64,000 nt of DNA from Actinomycetota bacterium (GTDB lineage: Bacteria > Actinomycetota > Acidimicrobiia > Acidimicrobiales > Ilumatobacteraceae), in the NCBI GenBank assembly GCA_947454105.1, contig CANGIP010000003.1, positions 62,001 to 126,000 on the forward strand, read 5' to 3'. Both the position numbers and the translations under genes were made by a program. The notes beneath the pieces were generated by a model, which ran no database searches, had not been told where the DNA came from, and worked only from the letters and a program-made list of their open reading frames with translations. Shown here piece after piece: positions 1 through 8,233 of the stretch (the first letter of the stretch is position 1; every line of letters starts with the position of its first letter).

Positions 1-461
1 GCTTGTGGAAATATCTCGCGCAAGGTCGAAGATGTGGCGTGTGACGACGCGTGGATCACGGCGCCAGTATGTACAGAGCGTCGAAGTGCATTCATTGAAT
101 GATTGATCACTGGTGGGCATTGGGTTGGGTTGAGAAGTGCCCAGCAGTCATACACCGTGACAAGACGGGGCAGTTTTGCGGGAGGAACTATGTAGTTCAT
201 TCCATGCAGAATTTGTACGTGCGGCACATGGCGCACAGCAGACGGAAAATCACGTTGACCCCAACTTTTAATAGTGATTCCGGCAGGAAAGGGGAGTCGC
301 CGCGTATTCGCGTGCAACTTGGCGCGAAAACTCAGCACGTATTCAGTCAGTTCGACCTCGTCAACATGCTGGCGCAATTGGTATACCAAGCCCTCAACTG
401 CTCGGCCAACTCCGGTCATCGGACCATGAAGTGGGCCAGTATCGACCCCAATTCTGATCAC
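1..461 (-). CDS. Glycosyltransferase family 4 (N-terminal part, runs off the left edge)
   Basis: The minus strand is open from 461 to the edge with a GTG start and gives about 153 residues. It begins VIRIGVDTGPLHGPMTGVGR, the glycine-rich N-terminal Rossmann strand and loop of GT-B family 4 glycosyltransferases. Further along are LPFPAG, LHGMNYIVPP and LVTVYDCWALLNP, which fit the usual 'nn-H-G-x-n-y' and 'vvtiHD' segments of this family. The C-terminal donor-binding half lies outside the window. The likely role is sugar transfer onto a surface polysaccharide or glycolipid, in keeping with the neighbouring gmd and flippase genes. The frame stays open upstream of 461, so the start is uncertain; GTG 461 is chosen because the family's N-terminus starts just there. 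Plus-strand frames over this stretch are not coding. Confidence 0.72.
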   Translation of the reverse strand, partial: MIRIGVDTGPLHGPMTGVGRAVEGLVYQLRQHVDEVELTEYVLSFRAKLHANTRRLPFPAGITIKSWGQRDFPSAVRHVPHVQILHGMNYIVPPAKLPRLVTVYDCWALLNPTQCPPVINHSMNALRRSVHTGAVIHASSHATSSTLREIFPQ

Positions 462-565
462 GAGAAACCCACAAGATTGCAAGACATCAAGCCGAGCGTA
501 GGTCCTGAAGCGTAAGATAAGACAGTTCAGTTGCGATCCAGCGATCGCCCATTTCAGGAGTTCGT

Positions 566-1561
566 ATGCCCCGAGCGTTTATCACTGGTGTTACAGGTCA
601 AGACGGCCAACACATGGCCGAATTTCTGCATAGCAAGGGTTATGAAATTTTTGGCATGGTCAAGGGGCAGAACAACCCCAAAGGTGACATGCTGCGCGAT
701 GAATTTCCGTATGTGAATATCGTTCCCGGTGATCTTGCCGACTTGCCGTCGCTCGTGAAGGCAATGGAAGTTGCTCAACCCGATGAGATCTACAACCTTG
801 CCGCCATTTCGTTTGTGGCATTGTCATGGAATCAAGCCGAATTAACGGCCAACCTGACTGGAACGGGTGTTCTCCGCATGCTTGAGGCGATGCGCATGGT
901 GGGCGGCAATACCAACAACAAGATGCGCTTCTATCAAGCTTCGTCTTCTGAAATGTTTGGCAAAGTTCGTCAGATTCCGCAGACCGAACTCACGCCGTTC
1001 CATCCCCGCTCGCCGTACGGCTGCGCCAAGGTATTTGGCCATGACATCACCGTGAACTATCGCGAGAGTTACGACATGTGGGCGTGCTCAGGAATTTTGT
1101 TCAACCACGAAGGTCCCCGCCGTGGAGTTGAATTTGTGACCCGAAAAGTGACGAATGCTGCGGCTCGCATCAAACTCGGGCTTCAATCAGAACTTGTGTT
1201 GGGCAATCTCGACGCAAAGCGCGACTGGGGATACGCCGGCGATTACGTCAAAGCGATGTGGATGATGCTCCAACAGGACGAACCCGATGACTATGTCATT
1301 GCAACTGGAGAAACTCACACGATTGAAGAACTCGTTGAACTCGCATTTCAAGAAGCCGGTATCGGCGATTGGCATCCCTATGTGCGCCAAGACCCGAAGT
1401 TTTTCCGACCCGCTGAAGTCGATCTGTTGATCGGTGATTCAAGCAAGGCCCGCGAAAAATTAGGTTGGAAGCCCGAAGTTGACTTCCCAGGTTTGGTGCG
1501 CATGATGGTGCAACACGATCTCAAACTTGAAGCGAAGAAGGCCGGGATTTCTCTCGCCTGA
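566..1561 (+). CDS. gmd: GDP-mannose 4,6-dehydratase
   Basis: This 331-residue short-chain-dehydrogenase-like enzyme is expected to convert GDP-D-mannose to GDP-4-keto-6-deoxy-D-mannose, the precursor of GDP-fucose, GDP-rhamnose and related sugars, in the cytosol. The NADP-binding loop GVTGQDG is at residues 8-14, SSSEMFG at about 126-132 and the catalytic YGCAK at 151-155; NHEGPRRG and [11 protein letters not shown] are further family signatures. Length is close to that of typical Gmd proteins (about 320-370 residues). An AGGAG ribosome site precedes the ATG. It is divergent from the glycosyltransferase at the left edge and ends 14 bases from the convergent flippase gene, so a deoxysugar-containing surface glycan is the likely product pathway. 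Confidence 0.9.
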   Translation: MPRAFITGVTGQDGQHMAEFLHSKGYEIFGMVKGQNNPKGDMLRDEFPYVNIVPGDLADLPSLVKAMEVAQPDEIYNLAAISFVALSWNQAELTANLTGTGVLRMLEAMRMVGGNTNNKMRFYQASSSEMFGKVRQIPQTELTPFHPRSPYGCAKVFGHDITVNYRESYDMWACSGILFNHEGPRRGVEFVTRKVTNAAARIKLGLQSELVLGNLDAKRDWGYAGDYVKAMWMMLQQDEPDDYVIATGETHTIEELVELAFQEAGIGDWHPYVRQDPKFFRPAEVDLLIGDSSKAREKLGWKPEVDFPGLVRMMVQHDLKLEAKKAGISLA

Positions 1562-1575
1562 TATTTGTACTGGTA

Positions 1576-2916
1576 CTACGCCTCGAAGGGGCGGTCAGAC
1601 AGTGCATCGCTCAATGAATCAACGCTGATTGTCGCTCCATCATTGAGTAGTTGTCGCAGCGATAGTGCAAAAACAAGTAGCGCGACCATCGAACTTGCGA
1701 CGAGTCCAATTTCAACGCGGGTGTACAAATTGTCGGATGCCAGCCAGGTGCAGCCGACAAAGGTGAGCATTCCCAGGAGCCAGCCAAAACCAACGCGGGC
1801 GTGACCATTGAGGGCGATCACTGCTTGGGCGGTAGCGAGTGCGACCATGTACAACGCGCTACCTAACGCCAACATGCTGAGTGAACTGCGATCAAGAGCG
1901 TCGTCGTACACAATTTTCAATAATGATGGTCCAAGAATAAACGAGCCGACTGTTCCGACGATTCCAACGACGATCACTACTTGCATGAGTTTGCGAAAGG
2001 CATTGCGGAATTCGGCGAGATCGCCCTGTGCAGCAAGTCGAGCGAGGCGAGGCAACAGTGCTGCCTGCACTGCTTGAAAGAGAAAAAGTGGTACTCGAGA
2101 AAGCAAGACACCGTTACCAAATGCTGTCACTAGAGTTGACTGCTCTTTGGTTGCCAAAATATTGATGGCAATCGGTCCGGCGTTCACGAGACCGGCACCC
2201 ATCAGTGATCCAAGAAGTAACCAACCTAGGTTGGGGGTGACTTCGCTCCAGGGAGCGACTGGGCCGGGAGTAGTTTTGATATCACCGCGAAGCCAAACGA
2301 TGAGGACCCCAGAGAGCGGCGAGAGTGCGACCAACATGGCGTATGCCCCAACGTTCGTGACGTCGAGTTGCCAAAGAATGATGCATCCAACAATACGAAC
2401 GAATCCGTCAGCGCCCATCACGATTCCGTAAGACGCGAATCGACCCTGACCAGAACAAATTCCGCGAGCGAGATGTGTTGGTGCGTAAGCAACGAACGCG
2501 ATGATGAGAGCCGCGGTGACGAGACCGTATCCTTCAAAAAATTCGCGCGTCGCGATCGAACTGACTCCAGCCAAGACGGCCACGATGATGCCAGCAATCG
2601 CTGCACCGAGGGGAACAATTCTGGCCACAATGGGTCGACCGCCCTGGTTGAGCGCCCGTCGATGGGCAAGGGCCCGACCCATCTCTTGTTCGAGGGGTAA
2701 AAAGAAACCCGGTGCGAGAACAAATGTGGCGAACCACAAGGCGACGATCGGTTTGAAGTTCTCCTTACCGAGGGCTTCCTGGCCGACCTTGAAAAAGGCG
2801 TAACTGGAGATTCCAGCAACGAGAAGGCCACCACCTACCGCCAAGGTGCCCTCGGGCAGAGGAATTCGTGGCGAGGGAGTCGGCTCGGCCAAAAGGGGCT
2901 CGTTATTACTAGTCAA
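1576..2916 (-). CDS. Polysaccharide/lipid-linked oligosaccharide flippase (Wzx/MurJ-like)
   Basis: A 446-residue integral membrane protein with about twelve hydrophobic segments spread along its length and short charged loops. The arrangement, with an early LPLEQEMGRALAHRR segment and a mid-protein SRVPLFLFQAVQAALLPRLA segment, matches the MATE-like oligosaccharide flippase superfamily (Wzx, MurJ and relatives). Its presumed role is to move an undecaprenyl-linked glycan across the cytoplasmic membrane. The start appears to be TTG at 2916, with a TAGGGT box eight bases upstream that could give a nearly leaderless message. It is convergent with gmd and divergent from the large glycosyltransferase gene. 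The exact substrate cannot be told, and a different flippase subfamily is possible. Confidence 0.72.
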   Translation of the reverse strand: MTSNNEPLLAEPTPSPRIPLPEGTLAVGGGLLVAGISSYAFFKVGQEALGKENFKPIVALWFATFVLAPGFFLPLEQEMGRALAHRRALNQGGRPIVARIVPLGAAIAGIIVAVLAGVSSIATREFFEGYGLVTAALIIAFVAYAPTHLARGICSGQGRFASYGIVMGADGFVRIVGCIILWQLDVTNVGAYAMLVALSPLSGVLIVWLRGDIKTTPGPVAPWSEVTPNLGWLLLGSLMGAGLVNAGPIAINILATKEQSTLVTAFGNGVLLSRVPLFLFQAVQAALLPRLARLAAQGDLAEFRNAFRKLMQVVIVVGIVGTVGSFILGPSLLKIVYDDALDRSSLSMLALGSALYMVALATAQAVIALNGHARVGFGWLLGMLTFVGCTWLASDNLYTRVEIGLVASSMVALLVFALSLRQLLNDGATISVDSLSDALSDRPFEA

Positions 2917-3044
2917 GACCTGTAACCCTACTCAGAAGTGGCGCCTTGGACCCGAATTCCATTGATCGCTCTGACCTGATCCCCAAAGGTGTGGATGGCC
3001 AGTGACCTGAGGGATTCAATATCGGCGAGTAACCTTAATGAACC

Positions 3045-6000
3045 GTGGAAAACGAGATGGAATCAACTCTGTCCGCTGCAACTTCGTCACCCGAAGCCAG
3101 TGCGCTGGCCGCCCCAGGGGTCGTGGTGGCGATCGTCGTCGACCGACCGACTTCGACCTTGGAAGGGGTCTTGGCGGCGCTGGTCACCCAGGATTATCCA
3201 AATGTCCAGGTGTTGGTGTTGTTGACAGGATCTGATGCTGATGAGTTTGGTGTTGTGCACGAGATTGTCCAGACCACTTTTGCGACGACTGATCTGCCCC
3301 AACCCCACATCTATCAATTAGGTGCCAATCCAGGGTTTGGGCCCGCCGCAAATACCGCTTTACGCCTAGTCGAAGGCGACAGCGGTTTTTTCTTGGTGAT
3401 GCACGACGACGTCATTTTGGCTCCAGATTCGTTGCGAATTCTCGTCGAAGAGTTGTATCGCTCGAACGCCGGAATGGTCGGTCCAAAGTTTGTTGAGTGG
3501 GAAGAAACTCGGCGCTTACAGGCAGTTGGATTTGATTGCGATTGGTTTGGCGAACTTGATAGTGATGTTGAGCCACATGAACTTGATCAAGAGCAGCACG
3601 ATGCGGTTCGTGATGTTTTTGTTTTACCCTCAGCCTGCTTTTTGATTCGTGCCGACCTATTTCGTGAACTCGGTGGTTTTGAGCCAACTATTGAATTCTT
3701 CGGCGAAGAGCTCGACTTGTGTTGGCGCGCCCACATGTCTGGAGCCCGAGTTGTTGTCGTCCCGGCGGCAACAGTCCGCCATCAAGGAACAATTGTTGAG
3801 CGTTTAGGAACTCGCAGTCGTGACTCGGCGGCGCTTGACCGTCAATCTGAACGGCATCGAATGGCCACAGTTGCTTCATTGACTGGAGCGCGTCGTTTGC
3901 CGATAGTGCTTCCGCTTCTCATTCTGCTTTCTTTCGTCGAGGTCATCGGAGCAATTGTTCGGGGGCGGTGGCAGCGGGCGATCGCCGTGCTTGGCGGTTT
4001 GTTCAGTCTTGTTCCGAGTATTGGCACGATTGCTCGACGTCGTTCGCGAGTCCGCCTGCTGCGTCGAGTGCCAGATCATGAAGTTGTCGAGATGCAGGTG
4101 CGGGGGAGCGTGCGTTGGAAACGCATGATTCGTCATCGTCGGTATGTGCCATCAGTAAACCTCAGAACACCAGGGAACGCAGCACGCGAGCGCAATGCAT
4201 GGGTCATGGCGGTGTGGGGAGTCCTTATCGTCTTTCTATTTTTGGGTGGACGCCAATTGTGGAGTAACGGAGTTCGCTCTGTTGGTGACTTGTTGCCACT
4301 ACCCGAGTCGCCGCGCGATTTGTTACATCAGTATCTCAGTGGTTGGTGGGCTCAAGATCTTGGAAGTACAACGGCCCAACCAACGAGTACAGGCCTCGTC
4401 GCTCTCGGCGGAGTGATCACTCTTGGGCATATGGGACTTCTGCACACTTTGATCACCATTGGGTTAATCCCTATGGGTTGGTTGGGTGTCTCAAAACTGT
4501 GCGCTGTTGTAGCTAATGAACGAGCTCGCATTGTTGGAGTCATTGCTTACGCCGCAGTTCCTCTTCCATATGCCGCAGTTGCAAGTGGTCGACATCAGGT
4601 ACTGATCGCATATGCAGTTGTTCCCTGGGCGCTGCATCTCATCAGGTCTTTCGGCGGCATCGGCCGTTCAATTGTCGATGATGAGCCAGGCGATGTCGTT
4701 GATCATCCGTCAACCAAGCAGAGAATCCGTATCGCGGCCAAACTTTCATTGCTTTTTGGTGTCACGTTGGCGTTTAGTCCAAGCGTTGTCTTCGTTGTCT
4801 TATTGAGTTCTTTGTTGTGGCTGCTCACTGCGGCGATTTCGGGTGGTTCGACGCGGGCAGCTGGTTTGGGATTCGCTGGTGCTATCAGCGCAACAGCTGC
4901 AGCGGTTGTTCTCAACATGCCATGGATTACGCGTTATTTATCGCACGATGGATGGAGCGCGATCGTGGGCGCACCAACTCATCATCCAGAGGATCTTGGG
5001 TTGTGGGATGTCTTGCGCTTCGGAATAGGTCCCGCCGCTCTCGGTGGACTCATTGTTTTGTTGTATGTCCCTCTACTCGTTGCTCCATTGGTGTCGAAAA
5101 ATTCGCGATTTATCTGGGCTTCTCGGGCGGCGATTTTGTCAATCGCTTCTATCGCTTTGGCGTTGTTGAATTCTGGGGACCATCTTCCTTTCCGTCTCCC
5201 CGAAACTGGGATTTTGTTGGCACCGGTCGCGAGTTGCATGGCCATTGGTGCAGCCATCATTGTGATGGCGTTTGGTATTGACGTACGTGGTGGTCGCTTT
5301 GGTTGGCGCCAACCATTGGCACTCTTGTCACTTGTAACTCTTCCACTCGGATTGTTGCCCGTTGCTGCTGCATCATCTAATGGTCAGTGGGAACAGCCTT
5401 CAATAACCTTGGCTCAACAGATGAAAGAATTACTTGGCGATACGAGTCAAGGTGATTATCGGGTTCTAGTTATTGGCGATCCTCGATTGGTTACTTCAGA
5501 TCAACATCCGTATAAAGATGGCTTGACGTATGCAATCGTGCAAAACGGTGAAATGACTATGTTGAATCAGGTGTCATCGATGGCAAATGATGCCGATAAT
5601 TTGGTGCGGCCATTACTTGATGCTGTCGCGATGGGATCAACGAACCGAGTCGGGAGATTGATGGCTCCACTCGGTATCCGTTACATCGTCATACCGTTAC
5701 TTGATCGGGTTCGTTCAACGAGTAACTCACCTCTACCGTTGCCGCTTGGTCTTCGTGAAGCCTTTGCCGAGCAATTGGATTTACACAATGTCTATGGTCC
5801 GTCAAGCATGGTGATTTTTGAGAATTCGCAGTGGATTCCATTGACCGGCATGCTCAGCACCGTGGCCGCAGAACAAAGTAGCGAAGGTGGATCCGAGGCA
5901 TTGGTAGCGACCGAACTCAACGGTTCGCTTGCAGCTTTGAATGGTACGACAAGCTGGTTTAGCCCGACTCAAGAATTGCCTGCAGGTCGATTCCATATGG

Positions 6001-6302
6001 GGGTTCCGTTTGATTCTCGATGGAGACTGACAATGAATGGTCAAACCATCAAGCCCCAAGCATCTTTTGGAACAGTCATGCATTACGAAACGGGTGTTGG
6101 TGGCACGGCGCAATTGAATTACTCCAATCCAGTGAGTCGCTATTTGTGGGTGTTGATTCAGATGTTGTTGTGGCTCGCTGTCGTGGTCGGGATTTTGCAA
6201 CCAAACTGGCGCCGTCGTCTGGCCCGTCAAAAATTTGAAATACCGGTGATGCCACCAGTTGTTACTTTGTCGGGTACCAATTCAGAAACGGTTGAATCAT
6301 GA
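3045..6302 (+). CDS. Large family-2 glycosyltransferase fused to a multi-pass membrane domain
   Basis: At 1085 residues this is a two-part protein. Residues 15-270 are a GT-A family 2 domain: LGANPGFGPAANTALR is the nucleotide-sugar segment, VMHDDVIL the DxD-like metal site, and FFGEELDLCWRAHMSGARV the acceptor/catalytic part. From about residue 285 there are many hydrophobic segments, then a soluble stretch (about 790-1010) and a final membrane helix near 1040. Such proteins sit upstream of DUF5719 genes in many actinobacteria and are thought to act in cell-wall or surface glycan assembly, although their exact product is not established. The start may be GTG 3045 or ATG 3057; a TAACCT box lies nine bases before GTG 3045. 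The stop overlaps the next gene by four bases. Confidence 0.82.
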   Translation: MENEMESTLSAATSSPEASALAAPGVVVAIVVDRPTSTLEGVLAALVTQDYPNVQVLVLLTGSDADEFGVVHEIVQTTFATTDLPQPHIYQLGANPGFGPAANTALRLVEGDSGFFLVMHDDVILAPDSLRILVEELYRSNAGMVGPKFVEWEETRRLQAVGFDCDWFGELDSDVEPHELDQEQHDAVRDVFVLPSACFLIRADLFRELGGFEPTIEFFGEELDLCWRAHMSGARVVVVPAATVRHQGTIVERLGTRSRDSAALDRQSERHRMATVASLTGARRLPIVLPLLILLSFVEVIGAIVRGRWQRAIAVLGGLFSLVPSIGTIARRRSRVRLLRRVPDHEVVEMQVRGSVRWKRMIRHRRYVPSVNLRTPGNAARERNAWVMAVWGVLIVFLFLGGRQLWSNGVRSVGDLLPLPESPRDLLHQYLSGWWAQDLGSTTAQPTSTGLVALGGVITLGHMGLLHTLITIGLIPMGWLGVSKLCAVVANERARIVGVIAYAAVPLPYAAVASGRHQVLIAYAVVPWALHLIRSFGGIGRSIVDDEPGDVVDHPSTKQRIRIAAKLSLLFGVTLAFSPSVVFVVLLSSLLWLLTAAISGGSTRAAGLGFAGAISATAAAVVLNMPWITRYLSHDGWSAIVGAPTHHPEDLGLWDVLRFGIGPAALGGLIVLLYVPLLVAPLVSKNSRFIWASRAAILSIASIALALLNSGDHLPFRLPETGILLAPVASCMAIGAAIIVMAFGIDVRGGRFGWRQPLALLSLVTLPLGLLPVAAASSNGQWEQPSITLAQQMKELLGDTSQGDYRVLVIGDPRLVTSDQHPYKDGLTYAIVQNGEMTMLNQVSSMANDADNLVRPLLDAVAMGSTNRVGRLMAPLGIRYIVIPLLDRVRSTSNSPLPLPLGLREAFAEQLDLHNVYGPSSMVIFENSQWIPLTGMLSTVAAEQSSEGGSEALVATELNGSLAALNGTTSWFSPTQELPAGRFHMGVPFDSRWRLTMNGQTIKPQASFGTVMHYETGVGGTAQLNYSNPVSRYLWVLIQMLLWLAVVVGILQPNWRRRLARQKFEIPVMPPVVTLSGTNSETVES

Positions 6303-7750
6303 ACCGCCGACTTGGTTTATATGTTGTTCTTGTTTTGATTGTCGGATTGGCAATCAACTTTTCGGATCAATCAAGCAATACGAGCGATGCCGTATTCTCT
6401 CGTTCGGTTTTACCAGGCACGCCTGCGATTATGCGTAACGACCAGTCGGTGACGAACACTTGGTTTTGTGCTGGTACTTCGGCAGCGGGAGAAAGTGACA
6501 ACGGCACATATGGTGGTGAAGTTGTCATCTCCAATCCACTCGAAACTCCAGTCACTGGCTTGCTGACAATCCTGACGAGTGATCAAGCACCAATCACTCA
6601 AGCGATAAACGCAGACCCACGTTCGCAGTTGGTGATTGATATCAATTCGCTGGTTTCAGCGCAATATGCAAGCGCTTTCGTTGAGCTCAATGATTCTGCA
6701 GCGAGTGTCGAGCAGCGGGCTCTGCATCCTGCTGGCACAGCGGTTTCTCCATGCGCAAATCGAACGTCTGACCAGTGGTATTTCGCCGATGGATTTTCGG
6801 CCGAGTCGTCAGACTTCCGTTTGATATTGACGAATCCATATTTGTCACCAGCGATTGTCAATATTGAAATCACAACTAAAAATGGTCAACGCACGCCAAC
6901 GAATCTTCAAGGATTTGTGATTCCTGCTCAGTCAATTCGAATATTGAATATTCCTGAATCTGGATTTCGCGATGAAAAGATTTTGGCAATGAGCGTCGTT
7001 GCATCAGCTGGGCGGATCGTGGCAGCAAAAGATCAGCATTACTTAGGCGCGGGGCGTCTGGGTCATGTCCTAACTTTGGGCAGCCCCTCAACATCAGATC
7101 AGTGGTGGTTTGCTGACGGTGAAAAGGGCGCTGGTATTTCTGAAACGTACATGATCTTTAATCCAACCGATCAAGATGCTTTGGCCGATGTGGTGATCCT
7201 TGGTCTCGACCCGGCAGCTGCATCAATACAGCCGACAACATTGACAATCCCTGCACATGATGTGGTGCCATTTGATGTTTCCGCAATTGTTGGACTGCTC
7301 GATGGACCTCACGGGGGAGCGGTCAGTGGTGAGGCTGGAGCGCAGTTAGTTGTTGAACGCATTTTGACCAAGCCGGCCGGCGCGAGCGTCGCGACAACTG
7401 CGGTACTCGGAGTCCAACGTGGTTTCCAATCCACACGGTGGAGCGTTCCTACTTCGACAACGATTGCCATTGAAGATGTGTTGATCGTCCTCAATACTTC
7501 GCCGTCTGACGGATTGGTCACTGTCTACTCGGTAGGGCCAGGGGGCGAAGAACCAGTTGCTGGTCTGAGTGATTTGCCGATTGCTGCCAACGGATTGTTG
7601 TCGATTGACTTGGTTGATCCGTTGTCGTTTGGTCGTGAACTGGAAGTCGTGAGTGATCAGTTGATTTTGGTTGAGCGGCGACTTGAACGAACCCCTACTT
7701 TGCGTGGGCGAAGTGGATCATTGGCCATTCCTGAAATGTCGGCATCGTGA
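6299..7750 (+). CDS. DUF5719-family exported protein
   Basis: A 483-residue protein starting MNRRLGLYVVLVLIVGLAIN, a signal peptide or signal anchor. The rest consists of beta-rich modules of the type W(F/Y)xAxG...xxIxNP(x)...AxVxI: QWYFADGFS and TNPYLSPAIVNIEI near residue 160-190, and QWWFADGE with FNPTDQDALADVVI near 265-300. This is the pattern of the actinobacterial DUF5719 family, which is extracytoplasmic and of unknown biochemistry. The start overlaps the end of the preceding glycosyltransferase by four bases and the stop overlaps the next gene by four, so the three genes almost certainly form one operon. A role at the cell surface linked to the glycosyltransferase is inferred from this conserved pairing. 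Confidence 0.8.
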   Translation: MNRRLGLYVVLVLIVGLAINFSDQSSNTSDAVFSRSVLPGTPAIMRNDQSVTNTWFCAGTSAAGESDNGTYGGEVVISNPLETPVTGLLTILTSDQAPITQAINADPRSQLVIDINSLVSAQYASAFVELNDSAASVEQRALHPAGTAVSPCANRTSDQWYFADGFSAESSDFRLILTNPYLSPAIVNIEITTKNGQRTPTNLQGFVIPAQSIRILNIPESGFRDEKILAMSVVASAGRIVAAKDQHYLGAGRLGHVLTLGSPSTSDQWWFADGEKGAGISETYMIFNPTDQDALADVVILGLDPAAASIQPTTLTIPAHDVVPFDVSAIVGLLDGPHGGAVSGEAGAQLVVERILTKPAGASVATTAVLGVQRGFQSTRWSVPTSTTIAIEDVLIVLNTSPSDGLVTVYSVGPGGEEPVAGLSDLPIAANGLLSIDLVDPLSFGRELEVVSDQLILVERRLERTPTLRGRSGSLAIPEMSAS

Positions 7751-8211
7751 CCAGTTTGTTGATTGCTTTAGTTATTGCCGCCATCGTGGTCGTCGCGGCA
7801 GCGGTCATTCGCCGAAGGCGCGTTGTCGATGTTCCGACGCAAAAAGTCTTTTCCGCTCCGACCCAGATTGACCGATCTGATTTTCCTGCTGTACAACACG
7901 AGTGGATGATTGCAGTGTTTACCTCAGCGACCTGTCACGCATGCTCCGATATGTTGGCGAAGGCTCAAGTTGTGGCAAGTAAGAACGTGGCAGTTGTTGA
8001 AATTGAATATTCTGACCAAAAGGCGTTGCATCTTAAATACAACATCGAGGCAGTCCCGACGGTGGTGGTGGGCGATATTCGCGGCGTCGTTCACAAGTCA
8101 TTTCTTGGACCAGTGAGTGCAACAGATTTATGGGCTGGTATCGCATCGGTTCGTGACCCGCAACTGCAAACTGCCACTGATGGGCATTGTCAAAATCACG
8201 GTCACGATTAA
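7747..8211 (+). CDS. Membrane-anchored thioredoxin-like protein
   Basis: A 154-residue protein with one N-terminal membrane helix (residues 3-21) followed by a thioredoxin fold. The redox motif is TSATCHACSDM, i.e. CHAC in place of the usual CGPC or CPHC, and the cis-proline loop is IEAVPTVVV. The C-terminus carries two histidines and a cysteine (HCQNHGHD). The GTG start overlaps the stop of the DUF5719 gene, which places it in the same transcription unit. Topology would put the domain outside the membrane or at its inner face, depending on insertion; the positive RRRR after the helix favours a cytosolic domain. Likely role: thiol-disulfide exchange on partner envelope proteins. The substrate is unknown. 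Confidence 0.75.
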   Translation: MTSLLIALVIAAIVVVAAAVIRRRRVVDVPTQKVFSAPTQIDRSDFPAVQHEWMIAVFTSATCHACSDMLAKAQVVASKNVAVVEIEYSDQKALHLKYNIEAVPTVVVGDIRGVVHKSFLGPVSATDLWAGIASVRDPQLQTATDGHCQNHGHD

Positions 8212-8233
8212 GCGATCATCACTTCGCCTTGTG

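Noticed and set aside
1-102. Possible C-terminal end of a plus-strand gene (34 codons)
   Set aside because: No family similarity, and it is fully covered by the minus-strand glycosyltransferase frame.
99-515. 138-residue plus-strand open frame
   Set aside because: Its codons include several rarely used in neighbouring genes (AGA, AGG, CCC, ACA), it has no recognisable motif, and the opposite strand encodes a clear family-4 glycosyltransferase over the same bases.
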